Source of the DNA: Nitrospirota bacterium | GTDB lineage: Bacteria; Nitrospirota; Thermodesulfovibrionia; UBA6902 | DNA length: 55,811 nucleotides | Assembly (NCBI GenBank): GCA_016222905.1 | Contig: JACRPZ010000012.1 | Location: forward strand, 1-55,811 | Reading direction: 5' to 3' | Shown here: in pieces, positions 46,296-55,200 of the stretch | How the letters are laid out: each line of letters begins with the position of its first letter | Numbering within the stretch: the stretch's first letter is position 1 | Notes under the pieces: generated by a model | What the model was told of the DNA's origin: nothing | The model's input: the letters and a program-made list of their open reading frames with translations, nothing else | The model's database searches: none | Translations under genes and position numbers: made by a program

Positions 46296-46754
46296 ATGCA
46301 TAGTCCCAAATTTGTTCAAATATCTAAGGTTACTATAATAATCCTTGCGTTGTTTCTGCCTGCCATAGCCTCAGAAACGGGAAGTAAAGAGCAGGGAATT
46401 TCATCTCCGGCAAAGCAGGTTGATATTAAGGAAAAATGGGGCGTACAGATTCTGGGAATAAGGCTGGCGGCTGGCGGTAATATGCTTGATTTCCGCTACA
46501 GGGTACTGGACACTGCTAAAGCCTCATCATTTTTTGACCGTAAGACCAGGCCATACCTTATAAACCAGGCAAACGGAACAACGCTGCTTGTGCCAAATGC
46601 CCATAAACTCGGACCTCTCCGTCAGACACCCAAAACCCCTCTTGCAGATAAAAATTATTTTATATTCTTTGCAAACCCGGGAGTTGTCAAATCAGGGGAT
46701 AAGGTAACGGTTGTGGTAGGCGATTTCAAGGCAGAGAATCTTGTTGTACAGTAG
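46296..46754 (+). CDS. Small secreted protein in the MCO locus
   Basis: I do not recognise a named family. The 152-residue product has a signal peptide (about 1-27) and a compact soluble domain with EKWGVQILGIRLAAGGNMLDFRYRV, DRKTRPYLI and VVVGDFKAENLVVQ, suggesting a beta-sandwich. It is 72 bases after MCO-like protein 3 on the same strand, so a partner role in the oxidase system is inferred. The ribosome binding site is weak, and the start is therefore uncertain. Confidence 0.6.
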   Translation: MHSPKFVQISKVTIIILALFLPAIASETGSKEQGISSPAKQVDIKEKWGVQILGIRLAAGGNMLDFRYRVLDTAKASSFFDRKTRPYLINQANGTTLLVPNAHKLGPLRQTPKTPLADKNYFIFFANPGVVKSGDKVTVVVGDFKAENLVVQ

Positions 46755-46787
46755 AAGTAGTCAATTAGCCATTATTTTATCTGAAGT

Positions 46788-46817
46788 CACAATAGTTAAA
46801 CATGTTTAACTATTGTG
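46788..46817. promoter_or_regulatory. 30-bp perfect palindrome (operator or hairpin)
   Basis: The sequence is its own reverse complement for 30 bases, centred on AAACATGTTT (46798-46807) with arms CACAATAGTT. It lies between the small secreted gene (end 46754) and the acyl-CoA ligase (46894). No T-run follows, so an operator is more likely than a terminator. The regulator is unknown. Confidence 0.65.
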
Positions 46818-46893
46818 GGTACATGGCATAACAGTCTTCCTGTAAGTTAAAATACTCTTGCCGATAGCCAGCCTCAGCAGATAAAATGAAATA

Positions 46894-48378
46894 ATGACCC
46901 TCAGCACTTTACTTTCGGAGAGAGCAAAAATATTTCCCCGCCATACCTTAATTAAATTCAATCAAGATAAGCTAACGTATTCTGACATAAACAGACGTGT
47001 TGACCTCAAGTCCGGAGGGCTCGTAAATCTCGGCTTGAAAGCTGATGACAGGGCAGCAATACTTATGGAAAACTGCCCTGAATATATAATCTCCTACTTT
47101 GGGATTCTCAGGGCAGGCGGCATAGCGGTTCCGGTTAATTCTTTTCTGACCCCTGTGGAAATATCCTATATACTCAAAGATTCAGGAGCGAGGATTCTTA
47201 TATACGACAGTGGATTTATCTCTCAAGTGAAAAAGATAAAAGAGGGTATGCCTGATTTAAATGCGGTCTCTTTTGATGATATACCTCAACGGATGAGCGA
47301 AGCTCACGAAGAGGATAATGATAAGACAGCAGTACTGCTGTATACATCCGGGACAACCGGATTTCCAAAAGGGGTGATGCTGACACACGCGAATCTTCTC
47401 TCAAATGCCGGGGCATGCATGAAGGTAATGCATCTTTCCGGCAGGGACAGGATACTCCTTTTTCTGCCCCTGTTTCATTCTTTCAGCTTCACTGTTTGCG
47501 TTATACTTCCAATATATGCAGGGGCAAGTATTGTTCTGCTGCGCTCGGTAAAGCCGTTTTCCGGGGTCATAAAAAGCATATTCAGAGACAGGATAACATT
47601 CTTTGTTGCGATTCCGGCAGTTTATAATATCCTCTCAAAAAAGCGGGTCCCTCTTTTTTTGAAGTATATACTTAAACTTCTGATAGATATAAAGGTCTGC
47701 GTATCAGGTGCGGCAGCCCTGCCGGAAGATACATTGAAGGCATTTGAGGATCGTTTCAAACTGCCATTGATAGAAGGCTACGGTCTTACAGAGGCCGCTC
47801 CCGTTGTTTCAGTAAATCCGCCGGACGGCATTCGGAAGCCTTCTTCTGTGGGACCGCCGCTTCCAGGTGTTGATGTTAAGGTAATCGGCGAAGACGGCGG
47901 AAGCCTGCCGGCAGGGAGGATCGGCGAGCTTTTGGTGCGCGGGCCTAATGTGATGAAGGGATATTTTAATAATTCAGAAGAGACAGAAGCTGTATTAAGA
48001 GACGGATGGCTTTATACGGGCGATATGGCGAAGATAGATGAAGACGGCTATATATATATTGTTGACAGAAAGAAAGACCTTATAGTTGCCAGCGGTATGA
48101 ATATATATCCGGTTGAGATTGAAAATGTTATAATTAAACATCCTTCCGTAGAGGAATCTGCAATGGTAGGAATACCCTACAGAAATGGTGAGGAAGTGCC
48201 TGTGCTTTTTATCAAGAAGATGAGTGATGCTATGCTTGATGAGAAGGAGATAAGAAGTTATATGGATGTAAAGATAGCGCCTTTTAAGAAACCCCGGAGG
48301 ATTATATTTGTTGATGATTTTCCAAGGACAGCCACAGGAAAGATAAAGAAGGCTGATCTGAGAAAGTGGAAAATATAA
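46894..48378 (+). CDS. Long-chain acyl-CoA synthetase / AMP-dependent ligase
   Basis: This 494-residue ANL-superfamily enzyme activates a carboxylic acid with ATP and CoA. The P-loop is LLYTSGTTGFPKGVML, the second motif is EGYGLTEAAPV, and the hinge region has GWLYTGDMAKIDEDGY. The catalytic lysine is in PRTATGKIKK. LFLPLFHSFSF and VPAVYNIL-like IPAVYNILS are of the FadD type. The acid is not determined by sequence. No clear ribosome binding site precedes the ATG. A palindrome lies 77 bases upstream. Confidence 0.88.
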   Translation: MTLSTLLSERAKIFPRHTLIKFNQDKLTYSDINRRVDLKSGGLVNLGLKADDRAAILMENCPEYIISYFGILRAGGIAVPVNSFLTPVEISYILKDSGARILIYDSGFISQVKKIKEGMPDLNAVSFDDIPQRMSEAHEEDNDKTAVLLYTSGTTGFPKGVMLTHANLLSNAGACMKVMHLSGRDRILLFLPLFHSFSFTVCVILPIYAGASIVLLRSVKPFSGVIKSIFRDRITFFVAIPAVYNILSKKRVPLFLKYILKLLIDIKVCVSGAAALPEDTLKAFEDRFKLPLIEGYGLTEAAPVVSVNPPDGIRKPSSVGPPLPGVDVKVIGEDGGSLPAGRIGELLVRGPNVMKGYFNNSEETEAVLRDGWLYTGDMAKIDEDGYIYIVDRKKDLIVASGMNIYPVEIENVIIKHPSVEESAMVGIPYRNGEEVPVLFIKKMSDAMLDEKEIRSYMDVKIAPFKKPRRIIFVDDFPRTATGKIKKADLRKWKI

Positions 48379-48400
48379 AAATTTTACCAATGGAGGGGAT

Positions 48401-49222
48401 ATGCAGAATGATACAGAGAAATTAATGGGATTAAGCCTGGAAGAGAAGATCGGACACTCCAAAAAAATTATAAAAGAGGCGCTGGACAGGTTTGGAAGTG
48501 ATAAACTGGCTATAGCATGGACAGGCGGGAAGGACAGCACAACATTGACATGGTTATTCAGAGAGACGTGCAGGGAGACTGGAGCGCGTATGCCGAGGTG
48601 CATGTTTATTGACGAAGGTGATGTCTTTGACGAGATCTGGGACATTTTTGAAAAGATAAAAAAAGAGTGGAAGCTTGATGTGGTGATTGCAAAGAATACC
48701 GATGTAAGCGATAAGGCTGAAAAATTGGGAGATATGATAAAGGTGAGCAGTCTGAACAAACGCAACAGGGATGAAATAGCCAAGCTTGAATACGAGGAGG
48801 AAGAATTTCCGTTTGCTCCTGAGTCATTTATAGGCAATCATCTGATGAAGACCGTTGCCATGAATATGTTTCTTGAGGATAATAAAATAGAGGCTCTCTC
48901 TACAGCTATCAGATGGGATGAACAGACTGCAAGAGTAGCTGAGACGTTTTTTAGCCCGAGAGAAACCCCTCCTCATATCAGAGTTCAGGGAATCCTGCAC
49001 TTCAAGGAAAGGGACATCTGGGATATAATACATAAATATAAACTCCCTTTTTGCGAGTTGTACAAACAGGGCTATCGTTCATTGGGCGCCAGAAGCACTA
49101 CGCATAAAAATTCCGATATACCGGCATGGGAGCAGGACCTTGAGAATACAACCGAAAGGGCAGGGCGTGGACAGGGCAAGGAAGAGGTTATGGATAAGCT
49201 CAGATCTCTTGGATATATGTAG
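48401..49222 (+). CDS. CysD-like PP-loop (PAPS reductase family) protein
   Basis: This 273-residue protein has the PP-loop WTGGKDSTT near residue 42 and the C-terminal ERAGRGQGKEE. That ending resembles CysD (sulfate adenylyltransferase subunit 2), which has ERQGRxxxKE. The reductase cysteine motif (ECGLH) of CysH is absent, so it is not a canonical PAPS reductase. No CysN (GTPase) gene is in the window. The role may be ATP-dependent adenylation of sulfate or another substrate. An AUG after TGGAGGGG is used, and the gene is 22 bases after the ligase. Confidence 0.75.
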   Translation: MQNDTEKLMGLSLEEKIGHSKKIIKEALDRFGSDKLAIAWTGGKDSTTLTWLFRETCRETGARMPRCMFIDEGDVFDEIWDIFEKIKKEWKLDVVIAKNTDVSDKAEKLGDMIKVSSLNKRNRDEIAKLEYEEEEFPFAPESFIGNHLMKTVAMNMFLEDNKIEALSTAIRWDEQTARVAETFFSPRETPPHIRVQGILHFKERDIWDIIHKYKLPFCELYKQGYRSLGARSTTHKNSDIPAWEQDLENTTERAGRGQGKEEVMDKLRSLGYM

Positions 49223-49314
49223 GCTATCTTTTCCTTCTTTTTCCTTGACCATGCGTTAAAATTTATGCTACTCTCACAGAGCCTTCAGATAACGGGTTGG
49301 CAACAGGAGGAAAA

Positions 49315-49641
49315 ATGCGCTTAAGAATAAGCATTACCGCAGGCGTTCTTTCGCTCATGGCAAGTTTGGCATGGTCTCAAGACTGCCACCAGTCTGCTAT
49401 TCTCAGTCCGGGTCCTTTCACGGGCACCAATGGCGAAATCTTCAAATTGGTTGACGGTTCACTTTGGGAAGTGAAAGTCGGCATGAATGGCATGAAATTG
49501 TGTGAATACAATCCAGACGTGATGATTTGCCCATCATGGGGGAAGCTGGTAATAAAGGGAAACTCGCTGAGCGTGGAACAGGTCAAAGGAGAAAAGCAAG
49601 AGCCGGAATCGCAGAGCCGAACAGCTTCTGCCACTAAGTAG
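49315..49641 (+). CDS. Small secreted hypothetical protein
   Basis: I do not recognise a family. The 108-residue product has a signal peptide (about 1-21, ending AWSQ) and one disulphide-type cysteine pattern (Cys24, Cys56, Cys64 approx.). It ends in a hydrophilic low-complexity tail. The ATG at 49315 follows AGGAGG; a start at 49297 lacks such a site. Confidence 0.65.
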   Translation: MRLRISITAGVLSLMASLAWSQDCHQSAILSPGPFTGTNGEIFKLVDGSLWEVKVGMNGMKLCEYNPDVMICPSWGKLVIKGNSLSVEQVKGEKQEPESQSRTASATK

Positions 49642-49716
49642 CACACAATGCTTTATTTCTTTAGAAACTAAATTATCCTGTAAGTCTGATGTCAAGCGTT
49701 AAAGTTTTTGATAACA

Positions 49717-49745
49717 GTTACAATTCCGCTGCATTAAGGTATAAT
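49717..49745 (+). promoter_or_regulatory. Sigma-70-type promoter of tRNA-Leu
   Basis: GTTACA (49717-49722) and TATAAT (49740-49745) are separated by 17 bases and lie 41 bases upstream of the tRNA. Confidence 0.55.
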
Positions 49746-49786
49746 AGTTCCAGCCAATTTCAGGAAAATCCTTTAAATTCAAATAT

Positions 49787-49874
49787 GCCGGAGTGGCGGA
49801 ATTGGTAGACGCAAGGGACTTAAAATCCCTCGGGGTTTATCTCTGTGCCGGTTCGAGTCCGGCCTCCGGCACCA
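49787..49874 (+). tRNA. tRNA-Leu (anticodon UAA)
   Basis: The acceptor stem GCCGGAG pairs with CTCCGGC. The anticodon stem AGGGA/TCCCT (49814-49818, 49826-49830) surrounds loop CTTAAAA with anticodon TAA at 49821-49823. A long variable arm, as expected for Leu, and a T arm GCCGG-TTCGAGT-CCGGC follow. CCA is encoded (49872-49874). Confidence 0.97.
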
Positions 49875-49894
49875 AATATCAAATTAATCGCGAT

Positions 49895-50182
49895 TCATTC
49901 TGAATTAATCGTTCTTCTCTTGTTCAACAATAAAAAGAGGGTTCCGGTTACAAGAGTGATCCCCAGTATTTCGTTAAATAGCAAGAATGAATCAACAGTG
50001 CAGAATTTGTATGATTTAAAGCTGTGCTGAAAGGTTAATTTCTTTGCGTTTGCTCTTAAATGATGACCCGTGTACTGATTAATGCCGCTTTCGTAATGGC
50101 AGATAATAGGCGTATACGCAAAAATTAAGATAAGAATAACAAGCGCATAAATAGTAAGAAGCAGTTTTTGACGTTTTCTCAT
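49895..50182 (-). CDS. Small membrane hypothetical protein
   Basis: I do not recognise the family. The 95-residue product has two hydrophobic segments (about 8-27 and 70-87) with a polar loop holding two cysteines between them. An AGGAGGAG site precedes the ATG at 50182. It is near hpt but separated by its own site. Function unknown. Confidence 0.6.
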   Translation of the reverse strand: MRKRQKLLLTIYALVILILIFAYTPIICHYESGINQYTGHHLRANAKKLTFQHSFKSYKFCTVDSFLLFNEILGITLVTGTLFLLLNKRRTINSE

Positions 50183-50228
50183 AGCTCCTCCTGTTTCTCA
50201 TTGAAATAAGTATACAAAAAGCTTAAAT

Positions 50229-50750
50229 TCAGGTACTCTTTTTAAAAGTAACAATATGCGGAAGGTTCCTGAATTTATTTTCATAGTCAAGACCATATCC
50301 TACAACATACTTGTCTGGTATTTCAAAACCTATATAATCAAGAGGAACGTCAACTTTTCTCCGCTCTTTCTTATTAAGCAAGGCGCATATTTTCAGGGAA
50401 GCTGGAGATCTTTTAAGAAGCATATTCCTGATATGACTAAGCGAAAGTCCTGTATCGGCAATGTCTTCTATCAGAAGGACGTGTCTGCCCTTGATATCTT
50501 CCCTCAGGTCAGCATGGATTTCAATCTTGCCCTTGTTTTTTGTTTTGATATAGCTTGATACAATGAGGAAATCTATATTCATAGGGACCTGAATGGATTT
50601 GACAATATCAGAAAAGAACATAAAGGAGCCTCTCAGGATTCCGACTGTCAGAAGCTCTTTGCCTTTATAGTCTCTGGATATCTCCGCGGCGAGTTCTTTC
50701 ACCTTTTCCTGAATCTGTTCGACAGTAAGAAGCGGTTTGCCGATTACCAT
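50229..50750 (-). CDS. hpt: Hypoxanthine phosphoribosyltransferase
   Basis: This 173-residue type I phosphoribosyltransferase converts hypoxanthine (or guanine) and PRPP to IMP (or GMP). The PRPP loop is VLLIEDIADTGLSL. LTVGILRGSFMFFSDIV and the FEIPDKYVVGYGLDYE C-terminal segment are characteristic. The ATG follows GGAGGG. It complements apt in purine salvage. Confidence 0.93.
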   Translation of the reverse strand: MVIGKPLLTVEQIQEKVKELAAEISRDYKGKELLTVGILRGSFMFFSDIVKSIQVPMNIDFLIVSSYIKTKNKGKIEIHADLREDIKGRHVLLIEDIADTGLSLSHIRNMLLKRSPASLKICALLNKKERRKVDVPLDYIGFEIPDKYVVGYGLDYENKFRNLPHIVTFKKST

Positions 50751-50842
50751 GTGACCCTCCGAATGTGAGCGTATTTATATAGTGGATATTATACACTGTT
50801 TAAGGAGTACATTTCACAAGCCGCTTTAATTTAAAATGCAGA

Positions 50843-50923
50843 TTATCTCATCTTGGGGTGGCATCTTTTGCAGCCTACGCCGTCAGTCCCACTATCAGCA
50901 AGCTTATAACCGCAGCCAATTTG
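50843..50923 (-). pseudogene. In-frame continuation of the cytochrome beyond TAG, with a seventh CxxCH
   Basis: After the TAG the same frame codes for 26 residues before TAA (50845-50843), containing GCKRCHPKMR. This fits a lost C-terminal haem segment of the cytochrome. It could be a nonsense mutation, read-through, or a sequencing error. Confidence 0.55.
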
Positions 50924-51718
50924 CTAATTAACATTTTTCACATGACATTCCTGACAATCCAGATCGGAGAATGATACCTTACCGTGACATGCCCCGCAGT
51001 ATTTGCCGGCAAATATGTCCTGCATGGTATATTTTGTTGTTCCCCTTTTGACTCCGAATATATCAGGATGACAGAGTTCGCAGCCGTTCCAGATAGCATG
51101 TTTTTTGTGAGAAAAAATAATATCAGGCATCCCCGTTATGTTGGATTTAATTTCGGTATCAGCCGAATAATTTAATGCCTTGGTCTTTATTGATATCCCT
51201 TCAAGGTAATCCTTCAGCTTAATAAGCCCTGCCTCTTCCGTTTTAATCCAGTTTATCTTGTCGCCAAACCTTGACATTGGAAATCCTTTTGTGAATTTGT
51301 AGAAGTCTTTCTCAAATGCAACCTTTTGGCCGTATGAGTGGCAGCGCTCGCAGTTCTTCCTGGCCGCAACGCCCGGGACTCCTTTCTCCTCTATGGCAAA
51401 TGCCTCTTTTCCGTTATGACATGCCCCGCAGTACAGGCCGTTGTTATTATCATCCATTGTTGCTTTGGTGCCGCCTGCCTCCATTGCAAACCCTATATCC
51501 ACATGACAGAGCCTGCACGTATACAGCGCCCTGTGAAGCCAGTGGTTATAAACTACCGGCGCCATCTTGTTCTTTTCAGCTAAATTATTCATTACAACAT
51601 TGCCGTATTCATGCCGCGGCGGTTTCTTCTTCCTTACTCCGGCCGGCTGGGCAAATGTCAAGGCTGCAATGCAAAGAACCACAAGAATGACAGTCAGAAA
51701 AATATCTCTTTTTTTCAT
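50924..51718 (-). CDS. Secreted multihaem c-type cytochrome (six CxxCH)
   Basis: This 264-residue protein has a signal peptide (about 1-23, ending TFAQ) and six haem-binding motifs: CRLCH, CGACH, CERCH, CELCH, CGACH and CQECH. Single histidines are available as second ligands (for example VYNHWLH, FSHKKH). The pattern of two similar halves (SHKKH/NHWLH then CxxCH, a TxxTM segment, and CGACH) suggests internal duplication. The likely role is periplasmic electron transfer. The frame stops at TAG (50926-50924), but continues in frame to 50843 with a seventh CxxCH (CKRCH); see findings. The ATG overlaps the upstream gene's stop by four bases. Confidence 0.85.
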   Translation of the reverse strand: MKKRDIFLTVILVVLCIAALTFAQPAGVRKKKPPRHEYGNVVMNNLAEKNKMAPVVYNHWLHRALYTCRLCHVDIGFAMEAGGTKATMDDNNNGLYCGACHNGKEAFAIEEKGVPGVAARKNCERCHSYGQKVAFEKDFYKFTKGFPMSRFGDKINWIKTEEAGLIKLKDYLEGISIKTKALNYSADTEIKSNITGMPDIIFSHKKHAIWNGCELCHPDIFGVKRGTTKYTMQDIFAGKYCGACHGKVSFSDLDCQECHVKNVN

Positions 51719-52053
51719 TGTTTATTCCTCTCCGTTTCTAAGAGTTCAATTAAAAAAATGTAGAAATTTCTACACTTTTCAGTACGGTATATATAAGCCT
51801 TTTTTTGAGTGGAGTCTGATCCTTCAAGCTCGGAAGAAAGCTTGCTGCACCTTGCAACGAGCTTATTTAAATCATCCTGCCCAAGAGTCGCTGCTTTTTG
51901 CGTATCTCCGCACAGCTCGTTGAATTCCTCTCTCCATGATTCCTGATTCGCATAAGAAGAACTTGTCAAAGAGAAATATAATGAAATGACACAGATATAA
52001 ATTATGAAGAGCGGGCGGTTTTTACAGCATGACCGTTTAGATAGCATAGCCAT
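51715..52053 (-). CDS. Small secreted hypothetical protein, cytochrome operon
   Basis: I do not recognise the family. The 112-residue product has an N-terminal signal-like hydrophobic segment (about 14-35) and a helical, cysteine-containing domain (ELCGDTQKAA, VARCSKL, TEKCRNF). Its stop overlaps the cytochrome ATG by four bases, so the two are probably coupled, and a role in cytochrome assembly or as a partner is inferred. The start could instead be the ATG two codons later. Confidence 0.6.
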   Translation of the reverse strand: MAMLSKRSCCKNRPLFIIYICVISLYFSLTSSSYANQESWREEFNELCGDTQKAATLGQDDLNKLVARCSKLSSELEGSDSTQKKAYIYRTEKCRNFYIFLIELLETERNKQ

Positions 52054-52227
52054 AATATAACACAGATTGAAAGTTTAAGAAATCGCCGATGCTGCAACCG
52101 CTTCTTTTTCAACGCTCAGCATATCGGACATGTGAAACGGTTATTAAGTTTTTAATATCCCGCTGTCTCTGCGGCGGTGAGTCTTTATATTAGACATGGG
52201 AAAAGTGCAACAAAAACAGAAGCGAGA

Positions 52228-52245
52228 TATAGAAGTGTTTCTATA
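52228..52245. terminator. Weak hairpin downstream of the giant DUF4214 gene
   Basis: TATAGAA/TTCTATA with a four-base loop lies about 20 bases past the stop codon of the minus-strand gene. There is no strong U-run in that direction. Confidence 0.3.
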
Positions 52246-52265
52246 CATTTTATCGCTATGAACCC

Positions 52266-55200
52266 CTAATAAGCGCACCCAGCGTCAATGACCTGCTGAA
52301 CTCTGGTCTGGAATTCGGTTGAGTTAACAAATGCAGTAAGCAGGGTCTCTCGTGTATAAGTGCCGTTATTTAACTGCTCAAGCCAGAAGAGGTAGCCGGA
52401 AAGCTCCGCACCCCTTCTCAGTATACCGTTATACAGGTCTTCTATATACTCGCTATTGCTCGTATTCCTGTTTGCATACTCCTGACTGTTAAGGAATAGT
52501 AATGCCATCTGCAATATGAGGTCTCTTATCTCCTGCGCATTTCCATTGCACTGCGCGGTCTGCATCTGCGCAAGCCAGTAGTTGAACCCCCCATCATCAG
52601 GCAGTCTGCTCAAAAATCCCCTGAACAGGTCATTGACAAGGTTATACTCCGGCCTTACTGATGTGTCGCCGAAATAATCCGTCATGTACTGCATGAACTC
52701 CTGACTGAATATAAAGTAGTTCATAAGAAGATTCCTCGTTAATCCTCCTGAAAGCTCTCCTGCCCAGTAATCTACTTCCGACTGCGACGGTGTCCTGCCA
52801 AGGAAGGTCTCATACAGGTCTGTTATGTATTCATCATCTGTTGTGTTCATATTGATATATTCTGCTGAGTTGAAGAAAAGCTTGCCAAGGGCTATGAATC
52901 CTTCTTTTATGTCTATGCCTAATGCGTCAATCCTCTGTATCTCCGCTGTCCACCCCTCTGCCCCTCCGGGTTCAGGCAACCGGTTAAGAATGCTCTCATA
53001 GTACCAGGTGACAAGGTCCATTATGAGTACGTCCTCGTCCGTTATTGTTACAGTCGTGCTGACTGGCGAACCTGATGAGGCCCCGCCTGTCGGACTACTC
53101 AGCGTTACAGTGAATGTCTCGTCAACTTCAAGCAATGTGTCGTTTATTATATCTACGGTAAAGGTTTTGTTCGATGAATCCCCGTCAGCCCAGCTTAGTG
53201 TGCCGCTCGCAGATGTGTAATCAAAACCGGCTTCTGCTGTCTCGTCTGATGTCTCATAGCTTATTCCAACCGCTCCGCTGCTGCCGCCTGAGCGCGTTGC
53301 AATGATAGTTACTGTTCCGATGTTTTCAGTCACGCTATAGGTAGCTGAACTTAATTGTATCGAGCCGTAGCTGTCATTGTCATTTATGGTATAGGTATGG
53401 GTCGCGGGTGTGCCAATGGTAGCATTTGACGGGCTTGATAATGTTACTGTGAAGTTCTCATTTCCCTCTACTGCCGTGTCATTGATTATCGGCACATTGA
53501 TTGTTTTGCTCATATCTCCGGGGTTAAAGGTCAGTGTCCCGCTTACCGCCGTATAGTCCGAATCTGCTGTGGCTGTGCCATCTGCCGTTGCGTAATTGAC
53601 TGTGACCGTGTTCCCTGATGCCGATGAGAGAGTAACTGCTATTGCCGCAGGTGTTATGGCTTCACTGCCGCTTGATGAGGCTGATTGAAACTGTACAGTG
53701 GGCGGCCCATCATCATCTGTTATCGTTGCCGTATGCACAGTCGTTGAGCCAAGCGTTACATTCGTGGGCGTGCCCATTGTCAGAATTACCGTCTCATTGA
53801 CTTCGACTGCTGTGTCATTTGTTATGGTTATCGTTGCTGTGCCTGTTGTTGAGCCTGCAGGGATCGTTATCGGACTTGCGGTTATTGTATAGTCTGTGCC
53901 GTTTGTTGCAGTGCCTGTTACTGTGAAGGGAACAGTAACAGTAAGCCCTGATGCCTCTGAAAGCTGCGCTGTCACGGTCATCGTCCCGCTCTCATTTGCG
54001 CTTGACTGTCCCGATGATGTCCACTGCACTGAGGGAAGAGAGCCCCCTATGTTAAATATCTGCACAAACTCCATGAGGGAGGTTGAGATGCCATCTGATG
54101 AATAACCCAGCGCCCGGATATAAAAAATCTGGTTTAAAGGCAGGCTCAATCCCGTAAGCTGCCAACCTTCGGATATCCTTGTGCCGCTGCCTAAAGAGGT
54201 CCATATGCTCATATCGTCTGACTTTTCAAAGGCCACCCTCTCTATCTCAGGGGATGTGCCGCTCCTCATCCATGTCAGGCTTGAGCCGTCTTCAGCTGAA
54301 GTGAGTGTCTGTAACGCTGCTTCTGTGTTAGCAAACCGCGCCATATAATTGCGCGCTGTTCCGCTGATGTTTGTGAAAGCTCCGCCTACAAGTATCTTTC
54401 CGTCTGCCTGTAATGCCACGGATAAGACAGACCCATTCGGAACGGGATTATTAAATGAGGTGTCAAGGCTGCCGTCTGCATTCAGCAGCGCTATGTAGTT
54501 GCGTGTTTCCCAGTCTATGCTTGTGAATTGTCCGCCGAGGAGTATCATTCCGTCCGCCCGCACTGCTATGGAATAGACATCGCTATCCGCAATTGGATCA
54601 AATGAAGTGTCAACGCTCCCGTCTGTATTAAGCCGCGCTATACAGTTAACGGGGATTGCGCCGATTGACGTGAATTGTCCGCCGACGAGTATCATTCCGT
54701 CTGCCTGCAGCGCTATTGAATAAACCCAGCTGTCAGCATCGGGATCAAATAATGTGTCAAGGCCCCCGGTTGCATTCAGCCGAGCTATGTAATTGCGCGC
54801 CGTTCCTCCTATGGTCGTGAATTGTCCGCCGATTAGTATCATTCCGTCCGCCTGCAGCGCTATTGAATAAACCCAGCTATCAGCATTGGGATTGAACGAT
54901 GTGTCAAGGCCCCCGGTTGCATTCAGCCGCGCTATGTAATTGCGGGCTGTTCCGCCTACGTTGGTAAAATCTCCTCCGATCAGTATTTTCCCGTCTGTCT
55001 GCACTGCTATGGCATTGACATTGCTATTAGCATTGGGGTTGAATGATGTGTCAAGGCTCCCGTTTGCATTCAGCCGCGCTATGCGGTTGCGTGTTGTTCC
55101 GCCTATTGTTGTGAAACCTCCGCCTATGAGTATCTTTCCGTCGCCCTGCACCGCTATGGACCAGATACCGCTATTCGCATTGGGATTAAAAGATGTGTCA

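Noticed and set aside
50924-50926. TAG read as pyrrolysine or another recoded amino acid
   Set aside because: Other genes in the window (for example ispA and the frame ending at 52266) use TAG as an ordinary stop, and no recoding signal is visible.
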